Under the pieces are notes generated by a model that made no database searches, was not told the DNA's origin, and worked only from the letters and a program-made list of their open reading frames with translations. Of a stretch of 64,000 nt of DNA, positions 1 to 8,406 are shown in pieces. Each line of letters begins with the position of its first letter. The stretch's first letter is position 1. Source of the DNA: an uncultured bacterium. Its GTDB lineage: Bacteria; Verrucomicrobiota; Kiritimatiellia; PWTM01. The position numbers and the translations under genes are program-made. The stretch spans positions 1 through 64,000 of the forward strand of contig CALLFZ010000011.1 of assembly GCA_938010045.1 (NCBI GenBank). Direction: 5' to 3'.

Positions 1-480
1 GCCGGGCACTTGGTGTATCGTGCCTGTCCCCATCCGGATCCGCGATCGCCGTCGAGCGTCTCCACGCCGAAGCCTGCGAGCACCGAGGCCGCCTTCTACA
101 ACGCACAGGGCGGCTGATGGTTCCCCCGCCACTGTAGCTCCGGCGCTCCGCCGCCGGAGCTATTCGGCGAGCCGAACGGCAAAAAAAACGCTGGGCCGCC
201 TCGCTGGGGCCAGACACCTGGGACGCCCACTGGGGACAGGCACGCACTGTCCCTGTCCGCCGGGCAATTGGTGTATCGTGCCTGGTGTATCGTGCCTGTC
301 CCTAGTTGGATCCGCGATCGCTGTCGAGCGTCTCCACGCCGAAGCCTGCGAGCACCGAGGCCGCCTTCTGGGCGCGCAGTGTTCGGTTGGGGGAAGCACA
401 AGTGCCTCCCGACCCCTCGTCTCACCTCGCAAACAACGATCCACCGCGCCATCGGCTTCGGCTCCTCGGCACCCTTCGCC
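1..480. repeat. Repeat-bearing intergenic region with a duplicated ~100-bp segment
   Basis: No believable gene lies here. Bases 1-97 recur at 259-369; both copies carry a GTGTATCGTGCCTGTCCC motif followed by the same ~70 bp ending in GCCTTCT. The second copy has an extra 14-15 bp tandem of GTGTATCGTGCCTG. Bases 133-162 form a perfect-looking palindromic stem (CTCCGGCG...CGCCGGAG) in reverse orientation. Reverse-complemented, 20-162 matches the composite repeats at 7483-7600 and 59229-59350. GGGGACAGGCAC or its complement occurs at 21-31, 232-243 and 290-301. Confidence 0.8.
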
Positions 481-509
481 GGCCGTTGGCGACGGAGAGG
501 CGCGAGGCT

Positions 510-1439
510 ATGCTGTTCACCGTGAACAAAGTCTCAGCTTCCATCTCGTGCCGGTCTGTCGCATACGCTGCCATCGCCGCGCTGCTCCTCGGCGCCTCGA
601 CGGCCGCGGATGCGGAGACGTCGCCCGTTCCCGAGCCGTCCCCTACAGTGCCGCCCGGTTATGTGCTGGATTGGCACGACGAATTCGACGCACCGATCTC
701 GTCCGACCGATGGGCGGTCTTCCTCCCCCCCGAGCGCCAGACCTGGGCCCGCTCGTCCCGGGAGGCCGTAGGCCACGATGGAAGCTATCTTGTGCTCAGC
801 GCCATTCAAAAGGGCAACGACGTCCTGTACGGATGGATCACCACTCAGCCCCTGTATCGCCGGCGGTACGGTTATTTCGAGGCCCGCCTCGCCGCGCCGG
901 CCGCCCGCGGATGGCGAGCCGCGTTCTGGCTGATGAGCCCGACCCTCGGCCGGCCGCTGGACCGCCCAGACCTCGCCGGCGCGGAAGTGCAGATCGTCAG
1001 TCGCATCGCCGCGGATCTCGCCGATCGCGCGTTCTCGCATGCGGTCTACTGGAATCCGCCGGAAGGGTTGCCCTACCTCGTCACGAACCGCGAGGGGGTC
1101 GTGCGGGTGGCCTCCAATGCGCCGCCACCGACGGGGGTCGGATCCCTTGTGCCGGATCTCGCCGACGCAGACGCCTCGGACTCATTTCACGTTCACGGAC
1201 TCCTGTGGACCGAACGCGAGTATGTGTTCTACGTGGATGGCCGCGAAACGTGGCGGACCGGGCGCGGCGTGGCCGGCGTGCCGCTATTTCTATGCCTCGC
1301 TCTGCTGCCCGATCCGCGAGGCTCCGAGCGGCCGATGCGCGTGGACACGCCCGCCCGCCTCTTGTGCGACTACGTCCGCGTCTACGCGCCGCCGCCCGCT
1401 GCGTCCTCCGCCACCCCGACGGAGCCGAGCGATCCCTGA
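510..1439 (+). CDS. Secreted GH16-like protein with degenerate catalytic motif
   Basis: A 309-residue exported protein with the concanavalin-like fold of glycoside hydrolase family 16 (laminarinase/agarase/carrageenase type). Residues 1-30 form a signal peptide. WHDEFD near residue 54 is the usual GH16 N-terminal motif. The region where GH16 has E-x-D-x-x-E reads E159-V-Q161-I-V-S164, so the putative nucleophile glutamate remains but the assisting Asp and the acid/base Glu are replaced. It may be a carbohydrate-binding pseudoenzyme or an unusual subfamily. The start at 510 is chosen because GGAGAGG sits 9 nt upstream and a signal peptide follows; the open frame runs further upstream but only through repeat DNA. 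It converges on the GH39-like gene. Confidence 0.8.
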   Translation: MLFTVNKVSASISCRSVAYAAIAALLLGASTAADAETSPVPEPSPTVPPGYVLDWHDEFDAPISSDRWAVFLPPERQTWARSSREAVGHDGSYLVLSAIQKGNDVLYGWITTQPLYRRRYGYFEARLAAPAARGWRAAFWLMSPTLGRPLDRPDLAGAEVQIVSRIAADLADRAFSHAVYWNPPEGLPYLVTNREGVVRVASNAPPPTGVGSLVPDLADADASDSFHVHGLLWTEREYVFYVDGRETWRTGRGVAGVPLFLCLALLPDPRGSERPMRVDTPARLLCDYVRVYAPPPAASSATPTEPSDP

Positions 1440-1467
1440 CGCGAAACCGTCGCCGGCGATTCGCCCC

Positions 1468-2904
1468 TCAGTTCATCAGCGGCCACACAAGTTGGACTCC
1501 ATCGGCCGGTGTCTGTGCCCGGCTGCCGTCACATCGGAACCTCCGTACCGACTCCGGGCCCTCGCCCACCTCCTCGATCTCAAGACCGCTGATCCGCGTC
1601 CCTTGGCCGAACGAGAGGTCCCAACTGATCGGTTGCTCCGACGGGTTGGCGATCAAGAGGGCCACACGGCCCGACTCGGTCCGCCCGGCGAGCACCCACG
1701 GTCCTGTTTCGGGCGACGGCCCGGACACTGCCAAGCGCTCGCGACACTCGCAAAATCTCGCCCACAGTGAAAAGGCCACCGCGGTTTTCTTGGGGCGCTC
1801 GTCTCCGAGGAGAAGCCCATAGAAATCGGGTTTCCGCGTGTCTGGGTCGGCACCGCGATACACGAACGCGGCGGCAACGCCCTCCATCTGCACGGCGATC
1901 CATCCGGCCGTAAGGATCGCCGCACCGGGCGCCTCGGCGCGAATCGCAACGGTCGAAAGACCGCGAACCGGACGCCGATCGTCGGTGTGGAATTCCGTGA
2001 GATGGCTCTCCGACCGCGCAAACCCGAATCGGTCCAGCATCCCCCGGTACAACCGAGCCGCTGCGGCGTAGTCGCGCGGATCATTGGAATAGATGTGCCA
2101 CGACAAAAAATCCAGAGGCGCGCCAGCGCGACGTGCGTGCTCGAGAAACATGCGGACGAATTCACGTCCCTGCGGCCGCTCATAGCCGGTCAGCGCAAAT
2201 CCCGGCCCTCCGACCTTGAGCCCCGGGCAGGCGGCTTTCACCGCGCGGGCCGCGCGCACGTAGAGTTCGCAGAATGCCTCGGGCGAGGCATCCCAAAACA
2301 CGCGCACATCGGGTTCATTCCAGATCTCCACGTAACGGAGACGCCCCTGCGAACGAGCCTCATAATGACGCACCACCGTTACGACCGCTTCGACCCAGTG
2401 GTCGAGCTGAAGGGGGGCGCGGCGGCGTGGTCGCGGGTATCCCTCCGCCGCGTTCCACGAGTCCCCGATCCGAAGATAGGGCTCGAATCCGCCCGCGATA
2501 ATCGAATCGAAGAACCGGTCGCTGTCGTCGAAGAAAAATGAGGAAGGCTGGCGCGGATCCGCCCGTTGGTCCGGATAGATCGTCGCCATGTCGAGCGGCC
2601 CGTAGACATCGTGTGTGCGGATTTGGCGGACACCGAGCCGACGGTACGCGTCTGTGAAATCCTGTTCCCCGCCCCCGCGCAGGAGCATGCGCGGCCCCGT
2701 GTTCACCCCCAGAAGCGGACGAATCTCACCCTCCGGCTCCCCGACGACGATCCGGAGCTCCGACTGGGCCGGTACGGAAGAGCCAACGAATGCGGCCCCG
2801 AGCCCCGCCACCCGCATCAGGCGGGCGCACCGCGTCTTGCGCAACGGACCGCGTGAGATCACGCCCGGTCCACATGGACGGCACCCGCTCCAATCCACCC
2901 ACAT
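1468..2904 (-). CDS. Secreted GH39-like glycoside hydrolase
   Basis: A 478-residue TIM-barrel glycosidase resembling GH39 (beta-xylosidase/iduronidase clan GH-A). The acid/base is likely E197 in IWNEPD and the nucleophile E304 in LTEFHT, both in the expected beta-4 and beta-7 contexts. A C-terminal beta-sandwich of about 100 residues follows. The N terminus has a long basic stretch followed by a hydrophobic segment ending in VPAQS, which looks like a signal peptide. The ATG at 2904 has a GGAAGGGGG sequence just upstream and is preferred; an internal ATG at 2817 would give a cleaner signal peptide but has no visible ribosome site. The substrate cannot be read from sequence. It is convergent with the GH16-like gene, with only 28 nt between their stops. 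Confidence 0.82.
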   Translation of the reverse strand: MWVDWSGCRPCGPGVISRGPLRKTRCARLMRVAGLGAAFVGSSVPAQSELRIVVGEPEGEIRPLLGVNTGPRMLLRGGGEQDFTDAYRRLGVRQIRTHDVYGPLDMATIYPDQRADPRQPSSFFFDDSDRFFDSIIAGGFEPYLRIGDSWNAAEGYPRPRRRAPLQLDHWVEAVVTVVRHYEARSQGRLRYVEIWNEPDVRVFWDASPEAFCELYVRAARAVKAACPGLKVGGPGFALTGYERPQGREFVRMFLEHARRAGAPLDFLSWHIYSNDPRDYAAAARLYRGMLDRFGFARSESHLTEFHTDDRRPVRGLSTVAIRAEAPGAAILTAGWIAVQMEGVAAAFVYRGADPDTRKPDFYGLLLGDERPKKTAVAFSLWARFCECRERLAVSGPSPETGPWVLAGRTESGRVALLIANPSEQPISWDLSFGQGTRISGLEIEEVGEGPESVRRFRCDGSRAQTPADGVQLVWPLMN

Positions 2905-3352
2905 CACGGACCCCCTTCCCCGTTCTCTTGCTCGAATGATCACGCAACGCCAACCTTTGCGGAGCTAAGAGTATAGGCTTCCTCATCCTCACGCGCCGGC
3001 TACCGTGGGAACCAAGTGCGTCCCCCGGAGCGATCGCCCGCCGACAACACCACTCCAGCCCGTTCCTCCCGATGAACGCAACTATCGAGGCCCGAGCAGG
3101 AGCGCACCTCGAGCCGACGTCGCTCTCGCGGTTCCTGAAGCGCCGCCCGCTGTTCACGCGCGTTCGAACAACGATCACCGCTCGCCCCCTCGGCCATGGC
3201 ATCCCCCTCTGTCTGTCCAGCGGGTGCGTACCGCCTGGCACAACCGCGGATTCGGGCCGCCGCCTCGTCTGCGTTGGACCCGGCACCAGCCAGCCGCCGC
3301 GCTCTCCCGCCCGCGCCCCGACGCACGCCCCTCCCACCACGATCAAAACCGC
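2905..3352. other. Gene-free spacer
   Basis: About 450 bp between the GH39-like gene and the HPt gene, both on the minus strand. Open frames here show no recognisable domain, no plausible ribosome site and arginine-rich composition typical of antisense shadows in GC-rich DNA. No repeat or terminator was recognised. Confidence 0.5.
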
Positions 3353-3736
3353 TCAGATTTGCCGAGCGATCTCGAACCACTGCTCGAGACGATCGATAAT
3401 CGCTGCGCACCGCGGCCAGTCGCCGGACCTCGCCGCCGCGCTCAGTTCGAGTCCCACCACCGACATCGCGGCCAGCCCGACCGTTCCGCCCGCCCCCTGC
3501 AACGAGTGCCCCAGCTCGCGCAGGGGTCCTGGGTCATGAGCCTCGCAGGCGACGCGCGCGGCGGGCATCTGGGACTCGAAGTGTTGGCAGAAGATCTGCC
3601 GCACCTCGTCGTCGGTCGCCGCCTCGTCCACGCGGAACGGCCTGGCGCGCTCCTCGAGATTCGGTATCAACTCGCGCCAGAACTCGATGCCGTTCGTTTT
3701 CCACAGATCATCCCGCCGTCGGTTCGGTTCGTTCAT
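3353..3736 (-). CDS. Histidine phosphotransfer (HPt) protein
   Basis: A 127-residue single-domain HPt protein. The phosphoacceptor is H77 in the motif [13 protein letters not shown], which matches the HPt consensus of His followed by a Lys/Gln-Gly-rich turn. It would accept a phosphate from the receiver domains of the hybrid kinase encoded immediately upstream and pass it on. The ATG at 3736 is preceded by GGAGGGGCGA, a good ribosome site, and lies inside the end of the kinase gene (29-nt overlap), so the two are co-transcribed and probably translationally coupled. No output response regulator is adjacent. Confidence 0.85.
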   Translation of the reverse strand: MNEPNRRRDDLWKTNGIEFWRELIPNLEERARPFRVDEAATDDEVRQIFCQHFESQMPAARVACEAHDPGPLRELGHSLQGAGGTVGLAAMSVVGLELSAAARSGDWPRCAAIIDRLEQWFEIARQI

Positions 3737-5519
3737 TCGCCCCTCCTTCAATGGGCCGCCCCAACCAGCGTTCCAGAACCTCCTGGAGGTCCTCGGCGCG
3801 GACCGGCTTGGCGATGTAGTCGTCCATGCCGGCCTCCAGGCATTTCTCCCGGTCTCCCTGCATCGCGTGCGCGGTGATGGCGATGATCACCGTTCGGCTC
3901 GGAGTGCTCACCGTTTCCCCCGGCAACATCCGTTCGACCTGTTCGCGCCGCCGGCTCTCCATCTCGCGGATCCGGCGCGTTGCCTCATAACCGTCCATTT
4001 CGGGCATCTGACAATCCATGAGCACCGCGTCGTATGGCACCGCCCGCAGCACCACCAGCGCCTCCATGCCGTCGGCCACGGCGTCGGCACGGTAGCCGAG
4101 CCGCTCGAGCTGACGCAGCAGCACTTTACGGTTGACGGGATTGTCTTCCACCACCAGCAGCCGCCCATGCCGGGGGCGGGGCGGGGATGGGGGCCTCGGC
4201 GCCGACGTCGGCATCGGCGGCGCGCTGAGGGCGATGCGTGTCAACACCTCGGCCAGAACAGTCCGCTTTACGGGCTTCGTCAGACACTCCGCCAAGCCGG
4301 CCTCGCGGATGCGGTCGGTGATCACCGATCGTCCAATCGAAGTCATCAGCACCGCTCGCAACCCCTGCAGCCGCGGATCCTCTTTAGTACGGCGCACCAG
4401 TTCGGCGCCGTCCATACGCGGCATCATCATGTCGGTCAGCAGAATTTGGAACGGTCGCCCGGCCTGGGCTGCTCGGATCAGCCGGTCGAGACCATCCACT
4501 CCGTCCACCGCCGATTCCGACTCCATGCCCCAGGCGGCGACCTGCCGTTCGAGGATCAGGCGATTCGTCGCGTTGTCGTCCACGATCAGCACGCGGAGGT
4601 TGCGGAGCACGGCGAGATCCACAGGGGGCGGGCGATCCCGCTCTGGGGCGGCGGGCAACGGGATCTCGAACCAAAATGTCGAGCCTCGGCCCGGCTCGCT
4701 GTCAACGCCGATCTCGCCGCCCATCAGTTCGACGAGACGCCGGGAAATCGCCAGCCCCAAGCCCGTACCGCCCTGCCGGCGCGTCAACGAACTGTCCACC
4801 TGCGAAAACGCCCGGAACAGACGGTCTCGATGCTCCGGCGGGATCCCGATGCCGGTGTCGCGCACCTCGAAGCGCGTTCGTCCGTCGGTCGCGCCCGCCA
4901 CCGGCTGCACCGTCACCACCACCTCGCCGCGCTCGGTGAACTTCACCGCGTTCGAAACGAGGTTGATCAACACCTGCCGCACCCGTCCTTCGTCGCCGAT
5001 CACCATGGGAGGAAGCTCGTCAGCCACATGGGCCACCATCTCGAGCTGCTTGGACGAGGCCGCGCCGGCCATCAGATCGAGCACGCCCTCCACCATGCGC
5101 ACCAGATCGAGCGGCTCGCGGCGGATCGCAATTTTGCCTGCCTCGATCTTGGAGAAATCGAGGATGTCGTTGATCAGCGTGAGGAGCGACTCGCCGCTGG
5201 CGCTGATCGTCCGCACATAGTCGCGCTGTTCGGAGGTCAGCGGCGTCTGCTCGAGGAGGCCCGTCAGCCCGATGATCGCGTTCATCGGCGTACGGATCTC
5301 GTGGCTCATGTTCGCAAGGAACTCGCTTTTCGCGCGGTTGGCCTGCTGCGCCTCCTCCGCGAGGCGCCGCGCCTCGGCGGTGGCCGCCTCCGCAGCGCGC
5401 CGCAGCTCCTCCAACTCGACGCTCCGACGCTCAAGCTCACGCCGCCGCCGCAAACAACCCGTCGCCCAGCCGCCAATCCACGCGGCCGCCGCCAGCGCCG
5501 CTGTTGCGATCCACGTCAT
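3708..5519 (-). CDS. Hybrid sensor histidine kinase with two receiver domains
   Basis: A 603-residue hybrid kinase. One N-terminal transmembrane segment (about residues 3-21) is followed by a coiled coil (25-65), a HisKA domain with phosphorylatable H73 in MSHEIRTP, an ATPase domain (about 175-290) with N-box [11 protein letters not shown] and GTGLGL G-box, then two receivers. Receiver 1 has DD at 314-315 and acceptor D363; receiver 2 has ED at 458-459 and acceptor D502 with the conserved KP lysine near 571. The layout resembles BarA/LuxQ-type kinases but has no periplasmic sensor loop, so it probably senses a cytoplasmic or membrane cue, or works with a partner. It overlaps the HPt gene, completing a His-Asp-His relay. 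Confidence 0.92.
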   Translation of the reverse strand: MTWIATAALAAAAWIGGWATGCLRRRRELERRSVELEELRRAAEAATAEARRLAEEAQQANRAKSEFLANMSHEIRTPMNAIIGLTGLLEQTPLTSEQRDYVRTISASGESLLTLINDILDFSKIEAGKIAIRREPLDLVRMVEGVLDLMAGAASSKQLEMVAHVADELPPMVIGDEGRVRQVLINLVSNAVKFTERGEVVVTVQPVAGATDGRTRFEVRDTGIGIPPEHRDRLFRAFSQVDSSLTRRQGGTGLGLAISRRLVELMGGEIGVDSEPGRGSTFWFEIPLPAAPERDRPPPVDLAVLRNLRVLIVDDNATNRLILERQVAAWGMESESAVDGVDGLDRLIRAAQAGRPFQILLTDMMMPRMDGAELVRRTKEDPRLQGLRAVLMTSIGRSVITDRIREAGLAECLTKPVKRTVLAEVLTRIALSAPPMPTSAPRPPSPPRPRHGRLLVVEDNPVNRKVLLRQLERLGYRADAVADGMEALVVLRAVPYDAVLMDCQMPEMDGYEATRRIREMESRRREQVERMLPGETVSTPSRTVIIAITAHAMQGDREKCLEAGMDDYIAKPVRAEDLQEVLERWLGRPIEGGANERTEPTAG

Positions 5520-5893
5520 GTGCGCCCCGCCGATCGTGACGGCACTTCTTTACCCGCCGGCCGCACGCGCTACAAGCCGTACCGCCTTCCCCTCATCGCG
5601 CTACACGGAGAGCACCGCGCTCACGCTCGGCCCACGGGCAGCCGTGGCCGCGTCACGATCCGTCGCCGCAGCGATGCTCGGGCCGAGACAACCGAACCCC
5701 TCGGGGCGTCCGCCAGCCCCGCCACGCCGACCCATCCGGTTGATCTGGTCGGTGCCGCGTCGGGACACCGATGGGCGCGGAGTGCTCCGCCGCCGTCGCC
5801 GTACCGTTCGTTGTTGCCCCCTCGCGGACGCAGTCGCGACAAACAGGGAGCCGCCCTATACTGGCCGTACGGCATCGCAGAGTTGTGCCGCTG
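5520..5893. other. Divergent intergenic region
   Basis: A 374-bp region between the minus-strand hybrid kinase and the plus-strand zinc-ribbon/EIIA gene; promoters for both must lie here. I could not identify a convincing -35/-10 pair. Frames open through it have no domain content. Confidence 0.4.
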
Positions 5894-6751
5894 ATGAACG
5901 CCGATTTCGCAATGAAAAAACTGATTAACGATCTCATTCAGCTTCAGGAATTGCTCGAGGCGAGGGCGCAGCAGGAAATGCTGGAGGGCCGCGAGCGGCT
6001 CAGTGAACTCGACGCCGCGATCGAGCGGATGTTCGAAGGCATCCCGGCGGAGTACGCGACGCGGTTCCGTCGTCTGCAGCAGCGCAGCCCGCCGGCGATC
6101 GTGCCGATGGTGAACAATGTCTGCGGCGGGTGCGGCATGGTGATTCCGATCAGCGAGGTCCATGCGATCCACGCGGCCACCGCGCTGCACACCTGTCCCA
6201 CCTGCGCCCGATTGCTGTACAACCTCGAGAGCACGGCCCCCCGCCGCGTTCCCGGAAAGCGAGCGGGTGCGGCCGGAGTTCGGGTCGGCATCGCTCGCTA
6301 CACCTCCCCCGAGTTGATGATCCCCGACCTCACCGCCAACGAGCGCGACTCCGCGATTCGGGAAATCTGCGCACGGCTCGAACGCCAGGGCTTCGTGACG
6401 AATGGCCAGAGCCTCGCCGAAGCCGCATTGCGTCGCGAGGCGATCGCCTGCACGGCCGTCGAGCACGGGTTGGCCTTCCCGCACGCGCGCGGTGTCGAGG
6501 GCGGCGGACTCACCGTCGCCGTCGCGCTCAGCCGCAAAGGCATCCGGTTTGAGCCGGCCGAGCGAGCATTGACGCGCATCATTTTCTTCGTGGTGATTCC
6601 CTCGGCCGCCAGCGCGTTCTACCTGCGGCTGCTCGCGGGTCTCACCCGCACATTCCAGGATGCCGACGCGAGGGCAAAGCTCATCGAGGCCGGCACGCCG
6701 GAAAAAATGTACCGCGCCCTCTGCCAGCTCACCCGCAAAACGGTGCTGTAA
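5894..6751 (+). CDS. Coiled-coil/C4 zinc-ribbon protein fused to a PTS EIIA (PtsN-type) domain
   Basis: A 285-residue soluble protein in two halves. Residues 8-110 form a helical hairpin followed by a four-cysteine zinc ribbon (C77, C80, C101, C104) like those of the CT398/zf-RING_7 proteins. Residues 135-285 are a type-2 EIIA domain with the phosphorylatable His in GLAFPHARG (H197), as in PtsN/EIIA-Ntr. EIIA domains take phosphate from HPr; here the zinc-ribbon half suggests a regulatory role rather than sugar transport. No EI, HPr or EIIBC gene is nearby. The start at 5894 is the first ATG after the intergenic region; an ATG at 5912 is possible and neither has a strong ribosome site. Confidence 0.82.
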   Translation: MNADFAMKKLINDLIQLQELLEARAQQEMLEGRERLSELDAAIERMFEGIPAEYATRFRRLQQRSPPAIVPMVNNVCGGCGMVIPISEVHAIHAATALHTCPTCARLLYNLESTAPRRVPGKRAGAAGVRVGIARYTSPELMIPDLTANERDSAIREICARLERQGFVTNGQSLAEAALRREAIACTAVEHGLAFPHARGVEGGGLTVAVALSRKGIRFEPAERALTRIIFFVVIPSAASAFYLRLLAGLTRTFQDADARAKLIEAGTPEKMYRALCQLTRKTVL

Positions 6752-8334
6752 GGGAATCCTCGCGCGTCCTCGAGACCGGAGAGACCGGGTTACGGCCTAG
6801 CGTCCTCGGAAGAGGGCTTGCCCCGCCCCGCACCCAGCCCGCCCGGGCGGCGGCAAGACCCGCCGGCCGCCGCGGCCGCCACCGGCCGGAACGGCCGTGC
6901 GGTCGCCGCGCACGCTGAGCGCGGTTCGTCCGCAGGAGCGGATCGGGCCCCGGCGGTTCGAGCACGGTGTGCGGCACCGCTCAGTGCCGCTTCAGATCAC
7001 CGCGGCGTGCCCGGTCATAGCCTCGAGCGCTTCGGAAACACGAGTGGTGCCGACCTGCCGTTCCACCAGCACCGGCCAACAGCGCGATGCCAGGTATCGT
7101 GCGCAGCCCGACTCGTCGAGAAGCCCGGAACCGCGAGCCGACCAATCGCGGCGCCGCGCCGAGACTTGAGCCGTGTCTCGCCGCCGCACTCCAACGCTCG
7201 CCGCCACGGCCGAGTCGCCAGGCCCACGACGCCGGATGTTCGGTCTCCAACGCTGGGACGGTCTGCGCCGGCGGCGGTCCCATCGTTGGAAAACCACCCC
7301 AAAAAAGCACAGCCGGACGGCGTTCAGTTCACAACCCCGCACCCCGATGGGGACAGGCACCTCGCAATCGGTACCGGGCAATCGCCTGGCAACCGCCGCC
7401 CAAGTAGGAAAGGAAGGGAAGTAGGAGTAAGTAGGTGCCTGTCCCCAAGCGCCTGTCCCCCATGGCCTCCCCCATGGCCTCACTCCGGCGGCGGAGCGCC
7501 GGAGCTATAGCGCCGGTGAACCCATCACGCCAGCCCTGCACACCGCAGAGGGCAGCCTCGCTGCCCGCGGGCTTCAACGCGGCGGCGCTCAGCAACCCTC
7601 ACCCCAAATGGGGACGGATATCCGACAGAAACCCGCAGCAGATTGAAAGCGAGATTGTTGAGGCGCCTGCGCATCTGCCTGCCCCCTATCGCGGACGGGG
7701 CCAGTGGACTGGGGACAGGCATCGGGGAGAGGCACGGCCCCCTGGGGACACCCTGGGGACAGGCACCTGGTTACCGGCACCTGGTTACCCCCTCGCAACC
7801 CGCTTCGGTTCTCTGCTCCCATGGCGCCCAAAGAGGTGCCTGTCCCCCACGCCGGATAGCGCCGGTCCCCAAGAGCCCACGAGGTGCTTGTCCCCAACGT
7901 CGCCCCAACGTCCGCCAAGGTCCCTACGGCCTCCCAGGTGCCTGTCCCCAGGGAGGCACCAGGGAGGCAACGAGCCGAATAGCCATCTGCTCCGCCGGGT
8001 TTTCGTCGCGGCGAGCGCCGCGACGCCACCCACGTTCCCGTCATCCCCCCTCAAGACCACGTTCAGCCGCTCCGCCTCGCGCTCAGGAGCTTCTCGGCCG
8101 GCAGAGCTTGGAAGAAGCGTTGGACGGTGGACGGTGGGAAGGTCAGGCGAGTCGTCGGGGCGATCCCCACCGAAGAGCGACGGGGTCTAGTCGAAGTTCA
8201 TGCGGGCCTTATCCACCGCGCCCTCTACCCTCGTTCCGGCCTGAATGGTTCGCAACCTTCGTGTTGGTTCGGGCAGCGGCGAGAACCATCGGCGACTGGC
8301 GTCTCCACCCGTGCAATCGGCTCGCCAAACCAAG
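6752..8334. repeat. 1.6-kb gene-free region rich in GGGGACAGGCAC repeats
   Basis: No gene is recognised in this 1.6-kb stretch. From 7347 to 7960 it carries at least eight copies, in both orientations, of a GGGGACAGGCAC-type dodecamer (near 7349, 7436, 7450, 7713, 7757, 7833, 7883, 7939), some paired as GGTTACC-flanked duplicates near 7757-7790. A full composite palindromic repeat lies at 7483-7600. The part before 7340 is plain GC-rich sequence whose minus-strand frames (7000-7480) might be a decayed gene, but nothing in them is recognisable. Confidence 0.7.
7483..7600 (+). repeat. Composite palindromic repeat, copy 2
   Basis: Starts with a 28-bp stem (CTCCGGCGG...CGCCGGAG then CTATAG) and continues with a conserved tail containing the small hairpin GGCAGCCTCGCTGCC and GGGCTTCAACGCGGC. 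The same order occurs at 59229-59350 and, inverted, at 20-162. Confidence 0.75.
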
Positions 8335-8364
8335 TTGACAGTTGAAAGGGCATCGGGCTAGACT
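8335..8364 (+). promoter_or_regulatory. Sigma-70-type promoter for the AraA-like gene
   Basis: TTGACA at 8335-8340, an 18-nt spacer, then TAGACT at 8359-8364. The predicted start of transcription near 8371 lies about 36 nt before the ATG at 8407. Confidence 0.6.
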
Positions 8365-8406
8365 AGTTGGTGGCCTTGCCCATTCGTCCGGGCACAGGGA
8401 GGCACC

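Noticed and set aside
20-1822. 600-codon open frame on the plus strand
   Set aside because: Arg/Pro-rich with no domain; it crosses repeats and shadows the GH16-like gene in another frame.
2965-2975. TATACT -10 element for the GH39-like gene on the minus strand
   Set aside because: No -35 at a suitable distance.
3687-5894. 735-codon plus-strand open frame
   Set aside because: Antisense to the hybrid kinase, which has complete domains; His/Arg-rich shadow translation.
6818-7510. 230-codon plus-strand open frame in the spacer
   Set aside because: Low complexity, no ribosome site, and it runs into repeats.
7347-7960. CRISPR-like array
   Set aside because: The dodecamers are short, unevenly spaced and in both orientations, with no fixed spacers and no cas genes.
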